Shown: positions 10,068 to 18,793 of the stretch, piece after piece
How positions within the stretch are numbered: position 1 is the stretch's first letter
Layout of the letters: every line of letters begins with the position of its first letter
Assembly (NCBI RefSeq): GCF_003568865.1
Contig: NZ_CP031115.1
Coordinates: 1,488,001 to 1,552,000, forward strand
Source of the DNA: Rubrobacter indicoceani
Lineage (GTDB): Bacteria > Actinomycetota > Rubrobacteria > Rubrobacterales > Rubrobacteraceae
Direction of reading: 5' to 3'
DNA: 64,000 nucleotides
Program-made: the position numbers and the translations under genes
The notes under the pieces: model-generated
Told to the model about the DNA's origin: nothing
What the model saw: the letters and a program-made list of their open reading frames with translations, nothing else
Databases searched by the model: none

Positions 10068-10967
10068 CTACCCTCTCTTTTCAAAGCCGAGCCTTCCGGC
10101 TTCGAGGCGCAGGTCTTCCGGTATATCGGCGTCGAAATAGATCTCCTCTCCGCTTTTCGGGTGGACGAATTCCAGTTTTTCGGCGTGGAGCCAGAGCCGT
10201 TCCGCAGGGATGGCCTTTCCGTAAAGCGGGTCGGCGTGTACGGGGGATCCTATGGCCGAGAGGTGGACCCGGATCTGATGCGTGCGGCCCGTTTCCAGCT
10301 TCACGCGCAGCATGGTGTGTTGCGTCGCTTCTTCCAGCCGTTCGAAGTGCGTAACGGCGGGTTTGCCGATCCCGGCGGCCATAAGCGTCGGGTTCTCGGG
10401 GTCGCGCCCGACGGGGGAATCTACCGTCCCGGTAGCCGGAAGCCCGAGCCCCTCGACAACCGTCCGGTAAGTTCTGCCGACCTCGCGCCGCGAGAGCATC
10501 CCGACAAGCCCCTCATACGATTCCTGGTTTTTCGCGACCACCATAAGGCCGGAGGTGTCGCGGTCGAGGCGGTGGACGATGCCCGGTCGAACCGGGTCTT
10601 CACCGCCTGCGATGCCCCGATCGAGCAGCGCGTTCACGAGCGTCCCGCTCTGGTTACCCGCGCCCGGATGCACGACAAGCCCGGCGGGTTTGTTGACTAC
10701 TATGAGGTCTCCGTCCTCGTAGACCGTCTCGACGGGGATGTCTTCGGGGGTGAGTTCGGTCGAGGGGAGTTCGGCGCGAACCAGTTCTCCGCCACGCAGT
10801 TTAAGCGAAGGGTTCGCGGGTTCTCCGTCGACGGTGATGTACCCCTCGGCGACGTGCCGCTGGGCCGCGCTGCGCGTCAAACCGAAGGCGGTCGCCGCGA
10901 CTTTGTCGAGCCGCTGTCCGACACCGGAGGCCGGCACGGTAAAGGTTGTCTTGCCGGGCTCGGACAT
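10068..10967 (-). CDS. rluD: RluD-family ribosomal large-subunit pseudouridine synthase
   Basis: Isomerises specific uridines of 23S rRNA. An N-terminal S4 RNA-binding domain (QRLDKVAATAFGLTRSAAQR) is followed by the RluA-type catalytic domain with the nucleophilic Asp in HRLDRDTSGLMVVAKN and the later motif GRTHQIRVHL. The start is the ATG at 10967, four bases after the stop of the DUF167 frame. The longer frame to 11087 has no family resemblance. In many Gram-positives lspA precedes this gene; here it is absent. 299 residues, normal. Confidence 0.9.
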   Translation of the reverse strand: MSEPGKTTFTVPASGVGQRLDKVAATAFGLTRSAAQRHVAEGYITVDGEPANPSLKLRGGELVRAELPSTELTPEDIPVETVYEDGDLIVVNKPAGLVVHPGAGNQSGTLVNALLDRGIAGGEDPVRPGIVHRLDRDTSGLMVVAKNQESYEGLVGMLSRREVGRTYRTVVEGLGLPATGTVDSPVGRDPENPTLMAAGIGKPAVTHFERLEEATQHTMLRVKLETGRTHQIRVHLSAIGSPVHADPLYGKAIPAERLWLHAEKLEFVHPKSGEEIYFDADIPEDLRLEAGRLGFEKRG

Positions 10968-10971
10968 CGGG

Positions 10972-11300
10972 CTAGAGCCTCTCCGGAAACTTTCGTGCGA
11001 CGAGTTCCTCCTCGGCCTCGAAGGCGCGAAAGACCCTGTCCCGGCCTGAAAGACCCCGAACGATAAGTACATCAAGATCAGGAACACCGGGGACTTCGGC
11101 TACCAAGACGTACGACTTCCTTTGGCGTCGGCCTTGCCGTTCTGAGGAGGGGCGGCGACGCGGGCTCTCAGGGCCGCATAGCCGTAGATGCCCCGCAGGC
11201 CCCTGTGTTTGGCGCCGGGTGAGACCCGCAGCGGAACCTCCACCTCGCCGCTACGGGTCCCCCGGACAAACGGGAGGTGCCGACCCGTCGCGCTAGCCAC
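10972..11300 (-). pseudogene. DUF167 (YggU-type) gene with a -1 frameshift
   Basis: The GTG at 11300 overlaps the divIVA stop and opens a frame reading VEVPLRVSPGAKHRG...ALRARVAAPPQNGKADAK, the N-terminal half of DUF167. It then runs into a stop at 11100. Shifting by -1 at the AAAGGAAG near 11120 continues the family: YVLVAEVPGVPDLDVLIVRG, then SGRDRVFRAF, ending four bases before rluD. Joined, the product would be about 109 residues. Either a real frameshift mutation, a sequencing error or recoding; the C-terminal frame has kept coding character, so the break is recent or artefactual. Confidence 0.75.
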
Positions 11301-12372
11301 GCCTTCTCAGAAAGCGGCTGGCGCGGAATATCCGGCTGTCCTCCTGGGGCTCTTCGTCGCTCGTCTCCTGGTCTTCGCGGTCAAAGAACTCGTCGGCTGC
11401 GGGATCTTCGGTGCTTTCGTATTCCCGCTCGTCGCGAGCGTCTTCCGGAGAAGACGCCCCGGTTCCGGCACCGCCGCTGACGACGGTATCTTCGCCCCCG
11501 TAGTTTTCGCTGTCGGAACTTCCGACTTCTCCGGCCCGGTCAGGGTTCTTGCCTGCGGCCCCGGGCTCCCGGGTCTGCGAGCCCGGCATCTCGCTCAGGT
11601 CTATGCGCTGCGTCTCGTCGCTGCTTGAGGCTGAGGCGTCGTTATCCGCGGCGGCGACCGGAGCTTCGTCGGTCTCGTAGAGCGGACCGCCCTGTATCCC
11701 CTCCTCACCGTTCACCGGCTGGCGCTGGAGGCCGGAGGCGGCGATGCCCGGTGAAGTCCCGCCCTCGCCGGGGCCGTCGCTCGCGGCGGCCTCACGGGCA
11801 ACGGCCATAGACTCGGTATCGAGGCGGTTGCGGAGCTGGGCTTCGATGCCCTTCGCCGAGGAGACCTCCATGTCCTCCATAACATCCATGTACGTCTTGA
11901 GAAGCTGGCGGAAGTCGTTTTTGAAGTCGCGCTTGGCGTCGACGAGGGCCTCGTAGGACTCCTGAATGCGCTCTACGCGTCCGGACGAATCAGCGAGCAT
12001 CTGGTGGGCCCGGTTCTGGGCCTCCTGGATCGTCAGCTCCGCCTCCTTCTGCGAGCTGATGCGCAGGCTCTCTGCATCGCGCTGAGAAGAGAGCCGCGTC
12101 TCGTCGGCCTCGCGCTGGGCGGAGTTACGCAGATCGTTCGACGCCTGTTCGGCGTGAACCAGGGCCGAGCGAATAGAGCCTTCAAGGTCTTCGAACTGCT
12201 GCAGCCGCTCGCGCAGGGAGGAAACCTCCTCGCGCATCCGCTGGTTGTCCGTGTAGGCCCGCTCGAACTCGTCCGCGACCTGGTCAAGAAAATCGTCCAC
12301 CTGGTTCGCGTCGTAGCCCCGGAAGCCGTTCTTGAACTCCTTGCGCCTTACGTCTATCGGTCTGATGGCCAT
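11293..12372 (-). CDS. divIVA: DivIVA-domain cell division / polarity protein
   Basis: Coiled-coil protein that senses negative membrane curvature at poles and septa. The diagnostic N-terminus is intact: IDVRRKEFKNGFRGYDANQVDDFLDQV. A coiled coil extends to about residue 165. The last 170 residues are a low-complexity, strongly acidic tail (Asp, Glu, Ser, Gly) ending in a basic RASRFLRRRG. At 359 residues it is longer than Bacillus DivIVA and resembles the extended actinobacterial forms (Wag31-like). The stop overlaps the start of the DUF167 frame; yggT lies 7 bp upstream. Confidence 0.9.
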   Translation of the reverse strand: MAIRPIDVRRKEFKNGFRGYDANQVDDFLDQVADEFERAYTDNQRMREEVSSLRERLQQFEDLEGSIRSALVHAEQASNDLRNSAQREADETRLSSQRDAESLRISSQKEAELTIQEAQNRAHQMLADSSGRVERIQESYEALVDAKRDFKNDFRQLLKTYMDVMEDMEVSSAKGIEAQLRNRLDTESMAVAREAAASDGPGEGGTSPGIAASGLQRQPVNGEEGIQGGPLYETDEAPVAAADNDASASSSDETQRIDLSEMPGSQTREPGAAGKNPDRAGEVGSSDSENYGGEDTVVSGGAGTGASSPEDARDEREYESTEDPAADEFFDREDQETSDEEPQEDSRIFRASRFLRRRG

Positions 12373-12379
12373 AAAAGAA

Positions 12380-12736
12380 TCACCCCGTCACAGGTTGAAT
12401 GAAGTTTTCGATGATCAGGAGGAGCAGCCTCCTCGCTATCAGAAGTCCGATTATGGCGATGATCGGCGAGAGGTCAAGGCCGAACCCGCCGAGCTGTATG
12501 GTCGGGACCCTCGCTCGTATAGGCCCGAGGATCGGCATCGCAACCGCCCGGACCGCATCGTAAACGGCCTGCATGAACCCGCTCGACGGATATCCCGGAA
12601 ACCATGAAAACAAGATGTTTGCGATGATAAACCCGAAGAGTATGTAGTAGGTGTAGTTCACAACCCCAGACAGCAGTTGCGCAACCGAGAACCCGAACTG
12701 CGGAACCTGAGCGAGGCTCACCAAGAGTTCCGTCAT
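12380..12736 (-). CDS. YggT family integral membrane protein
   Basis: 118 residues with two YggT-type hydrophobic regions: an N-terminal pair around NYTYYILFGFIIANILFSWF and a C-terminal one around LSPIIAIIGLLIARRLLLLI, with the family motif PILGPIRARVP between them. The family sits between sepF and divIVA in many Gram-positives and cyanobacteria and is linked to septum and membrane organisation; biochemical role unknown. ATG overlaps the proC stop by 4 bp. Confidence 0.85.
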   Translation of the reverse strand: MTELLVSLAQVPQFGFSVAQLLSGVVNYTYYILFGFIIANILFSWFPGYPSSGFMQAVYDAVRAVAMPILGPIRARVPTIQLGGFGLDLSPIIAIIGLLIARRLLLLIIENFIQPVTG

Positions 12737-13536
12737 CCGCCGAGCTCCTTTGCCTGCCGGGTCGCGGCCGCCACGCCGTCGTATACCGCCCCCTGAAACC
12801 GCGCCCGCTCCATCGCCACGAAGGCCGCCGCCGTCGTGCCTCCCGGCGTCATGACCTCGTCTCGGACCTGGTGTGCGCTTCTCTCTTTCAGAAGCTCCGC
12901 CGTGCCTTCGATGGTCCCGACGACGAGCCGCCTCGCAACGTCGCGCGGTATCCCCTCCCGGACCCCGGCCTGTATCAGCGAGTCCGCGAAGAGCGCGACG
13001 TAGGCCGGGCCGCTTCCGTGCAGCGCGGTCGCCGCGTCAAAGAGCCGCTCCGGGAGTTCCATAACGTCTCCGACGTGGCCGAATATCTCTTTGACCAGCG
13101 GCAGGTGGGATTGCCCGGCCTCGTTTGCCGTGACGACCGCCGAACCGAGGCCGACCGAGGCGCAGACGTTCGGCATCACGCGCAGAACGGACGCACCGGC
13201 GGGGAGGTTCTTCTCTATCGTGGAGATCGGGATCCCGGCCGCGACGCTCGCAAAGGCTTTGTCCGGTGAGATATCCGACGACACCTGATCGGCGATGGCG
13301 GCCACGTCCCAGGGCTTCACCGCGGCGACGATAAGGTCGCTGCTCGCAGCGAGTTCTCTGTTCGAGGTCGTTGTCTTTACGCCGCGCTCGGCGTAAGGCT
13401 CTAGTTGTTCAAGGTGTATATCGCTGACTACAAGGTCGAAATCGCCGGAGTCCGCAAGTCGGGTGAGCAGCGAGCCGCCGATCTTACCGGCTCCTATAAC
13501 CCCTATCGTCTTTCGGGTTCCCCTCTGTTGCGTCAT
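12733..13536 (-). CDS. proC: Pyrroline-5-carboxylate reductase
   Basis: Last step of proline synthesis, NAD(P)H-dependent. N-terminal Rossmann motif IGVIGAGKIGGSLLTRL; C-terminal helical dimerisation domain with LHGSGPAYVALFADSL and the signature MTPGGTTAAA. 267 residues, standard. It lies inside the division cluster between sepF and yggT, an arrangement common in Gram-positive bacteria although proline synthesis has no obvious link to division. Confidence 0.93.
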   Translation of the reverse strand: MTQQRGTRKTIGVIGAGKIGGSLLTRLADSGDFDLVVSDIHLEQLEPYAERGVKTTTSNRELAASSDLIVAAVKPWDVAAIADQVSSDISPDKAFASVAAGIPISTIEKNLPAGASVLRVMPNVCASVGLGSAVVTANEAGQSHLPLVKEIFGHVGDVMELPERLFDAATALHGSGPAYVALFADSLIQAGVREGIPRDVARRLVVGTIEGTAELLKERSAHQVRDEVMTPGGTTAAAFVAMERARFQGAVYDGVAAATRQAKELGG

Positions 13537-13548
13537 CTGCGAAGAGGC

Positions 13549-14145
13549 CTAGAGCTGGTTGAAGAAGGCACGCTCGGCGAGGGCCTTTCTCTCCTCCGCG
13601 CTCACCTCCACGTCGCGGGGCGTAAGCAGGAAGACGCGGTTGGCGACCGTCTGGATGTTTCCGTCGAGCGCGTAGGTCAGGCCGGCGCAGAAGTCCACCA
13701 TCCGGCGCGACAGGTCTCCGTCAACGCTCTGGAGGTTCAAGATAACCGGCTGCTGGCGCTTGAAACGGTCCGCAAGAGCCTGAGCGTCGTTGAAGCTCGA
13801 CGGCTCCAGCACGCTGACCTTCGCCGGCCTCTGATCCGGAACGGCCCGAAGGTGCGGCTGGCTTGTCTGCGAGCTATACCGCTGGCTTGCCCCGCTGTCG
13901 CTGCCGAACAGGTCCCCGAGCGAGGTCCCGAACGCCGAAGACCGCTCCGAGCGACCGAGCCTCCTCACCGCAGGGCTTGGTTCTGCGGCTTCGCTGCGCC
14001 GCGAGGGCGCGGCTACCGAAGAGCCGCCGTAGCGGTCTTTCCTGCCGTGGCGCTCATCCTCTTCCTCATCGTCGTAGTAATCATCCTCGTCCACGCCAAA
14101 GCCAAACCAGGCCGCAACTCGCTCCATTTGATCTCTAACTCCCAC
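13549..14145 (-). CDS. sepF: SepF, membrane anchor of FtsZ
   Basis: Links FtsZ filaments to the membrane through an N-terminal amphipathic helix (MGVRDQMERVAAWFGF), followed by an acidic, disordered linker and the C-terminal SepF domain (VLEPSSFNDAQALADRFK through ANRVFLLTP). 198 residues. The GTG start shares one base with the yggS stop (TAGTG). It occurs here alongside ftsA, so two different FtsZ anchors are encoded 2.7 kb apart. Confidence 0.92.
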   Translation of the reverse strand: MGVRDQMERVAAWFGFGVDEDDYYDDEEEDERHGRKDRYGGSSVAAPSRRSEAAEPSPAVRRLGRSERSSAFGTSLGDLFGSDSGASQRYSSQTSQPHLRAVPDQRPAKVSVLEPSSFNDAQALADRFKRQQPVILNLQSVDGDLSRRMVDFCAGLTYALDGNIQTVANRVFLLTPRDVEVSAEERKALAERAFFNQL

Positions 14146-14864
14146 TACGTTCGCCTCCTAACGGCTGGCTCACCCTCCTCTATCAAAACTCGCCCGATCC
14201 GAACTATGGTCGAACCTTCCTCGACCGCAACAGCGTAGTCGCTGCTCATCCCCATGGAGAGTTCGGAAAGATCGAAATGAGGGCTCCAGCTTTGCCGGAG
14301 CCGCTCACGAACCTCCCTGAGCCTCGCGAAAACATATCGTACATCGCTCGCCCGTTCAACCGCCGGAGCTATGGTCATGAAGCCCGCGACGTCCACTTTC
14401 CCCCCGGTCCCGGCCGCCGCCTCCAGCAGCTCCTCTACCTCAGCTTCAGCTACGCCGTACTTTGCTTCCTCACCGCTCACGTTTACCTGCAGAAGTACCT
14501 TTGCCGGGTTCTCGGCCCGTTTTGCAATTTCCTTTACGAGCCGTATGGAGTCTACCGATTGGATGTTCTCGACGTGAGAGATCACGTCTTTCACCTTTCT
14601 GCGCTGAAGATGCCCGATGAAATGCCACTCGAAGTCCGCCCCGAAGCGGGCCTGCTTCTCGCTCAGTTCCTCGGCGCGATTCTCCCCGACGAGCTTAACC
14701 CCGGCCTCTTTAAGGGCTTTCATCTGATCCGCATCGTAGTACTTGCTCGCCACGAGTAGCTTCACCTCCTCCGTCCTGCGACCGGATCTCTCCGAAGCCC
14801 GGGCGATCTCTTCCCCGACCCCGTGAAGCCGCTCCCGGAGCAGGTCTGAAGAGACCCCGATCAC
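14145..14864 (-). CDS. PLP homeostasis protein (YggS/PROSC family)
   Basis: Single-domain alanine-racemase-like TIM barrel that binds pyridoxal phosphate and buffers its level, without known catalysis. PLP lysine in LLVASKYYDAD; other family marks are LVGENRAEEL, WHFIGHLQRRK and the phosphate-binding end SMGMSSDYAVAVEEGST. The GTG at 14864 forms a GTGA overlap with the pgeF stop and follows GGTGGGGG, giving 239 residues; the frame extends to 14900 but only into pgeF. Confidence 0.9.
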   Translation of the reverse strand: MIGVSSDLLRERLHGVGEEIARASERSGRRTEEVKLLVASKYYDADQMKALKEAGVKLVGENRAEELSEKQARFGADFEWHFIGHLQRRKVKDVISHVENIQSVDSIRLVKEIAKRAENPAKVLLQVNVSGEEAKYGVAEAEVEELLEAAAGTGGKVDVAGFMTIAPAVERASDVRYVFARLREVRERLRQSWSPHFDLSELSMGMSSDYAVAVEEGSTIVRIGRVLIEEGEPAVRRRT

Positions 14865-15661
14865 GTTCCCCCACCACCCGACGGCCTCGCGATGACGCAC
14901 AGGTTACGTCCGGTCTTCGGTTTCTGGGTGCGGTGGGAGAAGAACAGGTCGCCCCGGCATCCGGTACAGAGACCGGTATCTACTATATCCCCGACCCCGG
15001 CCCGTCTCAGATCCACCGCGATGGCTTCGGCGATATCCAGTCGGCGACCGCTGACGACTTCCTCTCCGAACTCGCGGGCGAAGTCATCCGCTATCTCCTG
15101 AGACACTTCGTAGCAGCAACGCCGGATGCACGGTCCGATGTACGCCGCCGGAGCCCCCCCGGACGGCTGGACCATCCCCCTGGCCGCCTCGCCCGAGATC
15201 CCCGCGAGGGTCCCCCGCCAGCCGGAGTGGACCATGGCCACCACATCCCCCGCGACAAGCGCGACCGGGGCGCAGTCCGCCACCCCGATGGCGAGGCTCA
15301 GGTTCTCCCTGGAGGTAAAAAGCCCGTCCGCCACCCCCGAGAAACCTCCGGCCTCGACCTCTACCACGTCTTTCCCGGCGACCTGATCCACCCAGGCCAC
15401 CGGGTAACCGCCCATCGCGGACCTTATCCTTGCAAGGTTTTCGTCGACGGCCTCCGCCGTATCCCCCATCTTCCTTGAGACGTTGAGGCTGTCGAAGGGG
15501 GTTTTGGAGACACCGCCGAGCCGGGTGAAGAAGCGTACATCAACGCCCTCGGGTGCGGGGCGCGGCTCGATGTAGACCGCGCCCGAGTGAGATACCCCCA
15601 TCTCGGCGCGGTCCCCGCTCTGCGTTTTGATCCCGTCTCTATCTGCGTGTGGCAACGCCAC
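14861..15661 (-). CDS. pgeF: Peptidoglycan editing factor PgeF (multicopper polyphenol oxidase family, DUF152)
   Basis: Family enzymes correct peptidoglycan stems carrying L-Ser instead of L-Ala, and some members act on purine nucleosides. Metal-site motifs are visible: GVADCAPVALV, MVHSGWRGTLAGI and YIGPCIRRCCYEV. 266 residues from the GTG at 15661; an ATG 20 codons later would still retain the domain, so the start is uncertain. Position between ftsZ and yggS is conserved in Gram-positive division clusters. Confidence 0.9.
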   Translation of the reverse strand: MALPHADRDGIKTQSGDRAEMGVSHSGAVYIEPRPAPEGVDVRFFTRLGGVSKTPFDSLNVSRKMGDTAEAVDENLARIRSAMGGYPVAWVDQVAGKDVVEVEAGGFSGVADGLFTSRENLSLAIGVADCAPVALVAGDVVAMVHSGWRGTLAGISGEAARGMVQPSGGAPAAYIGPCIRRCCYEVSQEIADDFAREFGEEVVSGRRLDIAEAIAVDLRRAGVGDIVDTGLCTGCRGDLFFSHRTQKPKTGRNLCVIARPSGGGGT

Positions 15662-15678
15662 CGGTGAAACGCCCGGCC

Positions 15679-16773
15679 CTAGCGGCGGCGGAGAAAGGCC
15701 GGGATGTCAAGGACATCGCCTTCCTCGCGCGGCTGAGACGGTTCGTCATCAAAGCCCGTGTTGTTCTGCTGGGTCTGGGTTGTCTGCTCCTGAGCCGGAC
15801 GCTCCGCCCGACGCTGGTTTGCGATGCGCTGGTCGAAGCCGGTCGCGATAACCGTTACCGTAACCCGTTCGCCGTACGTATCGTCTACGACCGCGCCGAA
15901 GATCAGGTTCGCATCCTGGTGCGCGGCGTTGTGGACAATCTCCGCCGCCTCGTTCACCTCGAACAGACCAAGCTCCGTCCCGCCCGTGATGTTCAGGATG
16001 ATCCCGGTCGCACCCTCGATGCTCGCTTCTAGCAGCGGGCTGGATATCGCAAGCCGCGCCGCCTCCTGACCGCGGGCCTCGCTCGACGACTCACCGATGC
16101 CCATAAGCGCCGAACCGGACGCCGCCATGATCGTCCGCACGTCTGCGAAGTCGAGGTTGATCAGACCCGGAACCGTAATCAGGTCCGTGATGCCCTGAAC
16201 ACCTTTGCGGAGGATGTCGTCGGCCATCTTGAAGGCTTCCATCATGCTCGTGCGCTTCTCCGCAACCTGAAGCAGCCGGTCGTTCGGGATGATGATAAGC
16301 GAGTCGACGTTCTCCTTGAGGCGCTTGATCCCCTCTTCCGCGTACGTCGAACGCCTGCGGCCCTCGAACGTGAACGGCCTTGTAACGACCCCGACCGTCA
16401 GCGCGCCGCCCTCACGGGCGACCTTCGCCACCACCGGAGCCGCCCCCGTGCCGGTGCCGCCGCCCTTGCCAGCCGTGACGAACACCATGTCCGCGCCGCG
16501 CAGAGCTTCCTCGATCTCGGCCTTGTTCTCTTCAGCGGCCTCCATCCCGATCTTCGGGTCGGCCCCGGCTCCAAGCCCCCGGGTGAGTTTCTCACCGATG
16601 TGGATCTTCTGATCGGCATCACACATCTGTAGAGCCTGCGCGTCCGTGTTGATCGCGATGAACTCCACCCCCTGGAGGCCGGAGCCGATCATCCGGTTGA
16701 CAGCATTCGTTCCGCCGCCCCCGATACCTACGACCTTGATCACCGCCAGATAGTTTGTTCCCGCGTCCAACAT
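15679..16773 (-). CDS. ftsZ: Cell division protein FtsZ
   Basis: Tubulin-like GTPase that forms the Z-ring. GTP-binding motifs [14 protein letters not shown] (residue 16 on) and the tubulin signature [16 protein letters not shown]7 loop [12 protein letters not shown] short Gln/Glu-rich linker precedes the conserved C-terminal peptide [12 protein letters not shown], the docking site for FtsA, SepF and other partners. 364 residues. GGGAGAG lies just before the ATG. Separated from ftsA by 58 bp, the largest gap in this part of the cluster, so an extra promoter is possible though none is clear. Confidence 0.97.
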   Translation of the reverse strand: MLDAGTNYLAVIKVVGIGGGGTNAVNRMIGSGLQGVEFIAINTDAQALQMCDADQKIHIGEKLTRGLGAGADPKIGMEAAEENKAEIEEALRGADMVFVTAGKGGGTGTGAAPVVAKVAREGGALTVGVVTRPFTFEGRRRSTYAEEGIKRLKENVDSLIIIPNDRLLQVAEKRTSMMEAFKMADDILRKGVQGITDLITVPGLINLDFADVRTIMAASGSALMGIGESSSEARGQEAARLAISSPLLEASIEGATGIILNITGGTELGLFEVNEAAEIVHNAAHQDANLIFGAVVDDTYGERVTVTVIATGFDQRIANQRRAERPAQEQTTQTQQNNTGFDDEPSQPREEGDVLDIPAFLRRR

Positions 16774-16831
16774 TCTCTCCCAGCCCTCCGTGAAGCTTTT
16801 ACCAGTCCGCCAACCGCACCCAAACCAACCG

Positions 16832-18052
16832 TCACCGGGGCGGATTTACCTCCCCGCTCCGGAACCAGCCTCTCACCAACTCCGCAATGCTACCAAAACT
16901 GAGAACAGACGCACCTTTACCTTTAGCTATACGGTTATTGTTTCTGGCTGCAAAGTATAGCAGACCCACTGCGGTCGAATACTCAGGTTGCTGTAGAGGT
17001 TTACTCTTGGTCCGGTGCAGGGTTGGCGACACGGCCCTGGCACGCAGGCCGAGCATCTCTTCGGTGAGTTCGATCATGCCGTCGAGTCTGGAGCCGCCAC
17101 CGGTCAGGATCACGTCTCCGGCGATGCGATCGTAGACGCGGGCTTCGGTCAGGGAATCCCGGGCGTATTCGAGGATTTCACGAGCACGGTATTCAAGGAT
17201 CTGAGCTACAAAGCTGGCGTTGTAGTGGCGGTCTCCGAGCCTGACGGCGGCAACTGAATCAACGGCGCGCGAGATAACGGTGCCGTAACGGATTTTGAGC
17301 CGCTCGGCGTCTTCAAAGGGAACTTTCAACCCGTAGGCTACGTCGGCGGTGAGGCTCTCGCCGCCGATGGGTATAACGGCGGTGTGGACGAGTGCGTTGT
17401 CCACGAAAACGGCCAGGTCGGTCGTGCCGCCGCCGATGTCGAGCAGAACGGTACCGCGCTCGCGGTCCCGGCCGGTGAGACAGGATTCGGCGGAGGCTAT
17501 CGGTTCCAGAACTATATCGGTAGCGCGGACGCCGCAGTCTTCGACGGCCCGCAAGAGGTTCTGGATGCTCGAGACCGAACCGCTGACGACGTGGGCGCGC
17601 ATCGTGACCTTTCTTGCCGCAAGGCCGAGAGGATTTCGTACGCCATCCGTTTCGTCGAGAACATATGTTCGCGGTACGACCTGCAAGACCCTGTCCCCAC
17701 CGCCCGGTTCGGTGCTCGCCGCCTCGGCTTCGAGGCGCTTCAGCAAGCGGCTTCCGACCTCCGGGCTGCGGCCCCGGTTGAGCAGGGTTACCTCGATGTT
17801 TCGAGAGGATACGTGGCCGCCCGCGATACCGACGACGGCTGATAGAAACCGCTCGCCGCTCGCCTCGATGGCCCTGGAAACAGAGTCGGCGGCGAGCTTT
17901 CTGTCCACGATCACACCTCGCTTGAGACCCCGGCTCGGGGCTTCACCGTAGCTGACGACCTCGACGCTGTCCCGGCGAAGGTCGACCCGCCCGGAGAGCG
18001 CGACCACTTTAGTCGTGCCGACATCGATACCGAACACAAGAGGCTGAGCCAC
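16832..18052 (-). CDS. ftsA: Cell division protein FtsA
   Basis: Actin-like ATPase that tethers FtsZ to the membrane and recruits later division proteins. ATP-binding motifs: [13 protein letters not shown] at the N-terminus, [15 protein letters not shown] in the middle and [12 protein letters not shown] further on. 406 residues. The very C-terminus ([15 protein letters not shown]) could form the usual membrane-binding amphipathic helix. FtsA is missing from well-studied actinobacteria such as Mycobacterium and Streptomyces, so its presence marks a deep-branching lineage. Six bases downstream of ftsQ. Confidence 0.94.
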   Translation of the reverse strand: MAQPLVFGIDVGTTKVVALSGRVDLRRDSVEVVSYGEAPSRGLKRGVIVDRKLAADSVSRAIEASGERFLSAVVGIAGGHVSSRNIEVTLLNRGRSPEVGSRLLKRLEAEAASTEPGGGDRVLQVVPRTYVLDETDGVRNPLGLAARKVTMRAHVVSGSVSSIQNLLRAVEDCGVRATDIVLEPIASAESCLTGRDRERGTVLLDIGGGTTDLAVFVDNALVHTAVIPIGGESLTADVAYGLKVPFEDAERLKIRYGTVISRAVDSVAAVRLGDRHYNASFVAQILEYRAREILEYARDSLTEARVYDRIAGDVILTGGGSRLDGMIELTEEMLGLRARAVSPTLHRTKSKPLQQPEYSTAVGLLYFAARNNNRIAKGKGASVLSFGSIAELVRGWFRSGEVNPPR

Positions 18053-18058
18053 GATTAT

Positions 18059-18793
18059 CTACCCCGCCGGGTTTTCCGACCCGGAGTTCCCCGAGTTCTC
18101 CCCGGAGGTCTCCGCTGCGCCGTTCCCCCCGAAACCGCCGACCACGACCCGGCCCGGAGAGCGAAGATCGAAAACCGCCGCGGGCTCGGGATTATCGCGG
18201 ATCACCGCCCCGAGCGCCTCGACCTGCTCTGCCTCCACGGACTCGGACAGCAGAACCCTGCGACCGGTAACGGTGGCCGAGATCCCCTCCGCCCCGACCG
18301 AATCCACCGACTCGAACCCCGAACCGCCCTCCATCATCCGTGCGGCTCCGAGAACTTCAGACACCCGCCAACCTTTCAGCTCAACGACCGGCAACTCTGC
18401 GCCACCGTCCCCCGGCAACTCCGTGCCGTCCGACGCCAGTATCTTTATCCTACCGTCAACCGAAACCCGAAGTACAGCCGACCTTTCTTTAACTTCAACC
18501 ACAACTTCATTTTTGTTCCAGTCTCGGCTGATCCCGGCACTCTCAACCCAGGGGTCAGATTCGATCTCCTGCTGAAGTGAGGCTACGTTCAGGGTGAGTA
18601 GGCTTGGTGAGGAGACTAGCCTCTCCACCTTGTCGGCGGAGAGCATCTCGTTTCCCTTGACGGCCACACCTTTCAGGGGAAAAGCGACGTAAGCCCCGGC
18701 GAAGATGGCCGTTGCGGCGACGGCTCCGGCGAAGACCGAGAGCAGCGCGGTCTTCAGGACGTGAGAGGTCAGCCTGTTTCTCCTGCTTCTCAA
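18059..18793 (-). CDS. ftsQ: Cell division protein FtsQ (POTRA domain)
   Basis: Bitopic membrane protein linking cytoplasmic and periplasmic-side division proteins. One transmembrane segment near residues 15-35 (LLSVFAGAVAATAIFAGAY), then a POTRA domain (FPLKGVAVKGNEMLSADKV) and a beta domain. The last 25 residues are a Gly/Asn/Ser-rich tail (NSGNSGSENPAG). 244 residues. Begins with a 4-bp overlap with the murC stop. Confidence 0.85.
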   Translation of the reverse strand: MRSRRNRLTSHVLKTALLSVFAGAVAATAIFAGAYVAFPLKGVAVKGNEMLSADKVERLVSSPSLLTLNVASLQQEIESDPWVESAGISRDWNKNEVVVEVKERSAVLRVSVDGRIKILASDGTELPGDGGAELPVVELKGWRVSEVLGAARMMEGGSGFESVDSVGAEGISATVTGRRVLLSESVEAEQVEALGAVIRDNPEPAAVFDLRSPGRVVVGGFGGNGAAETSGENSGNSGSENPAG

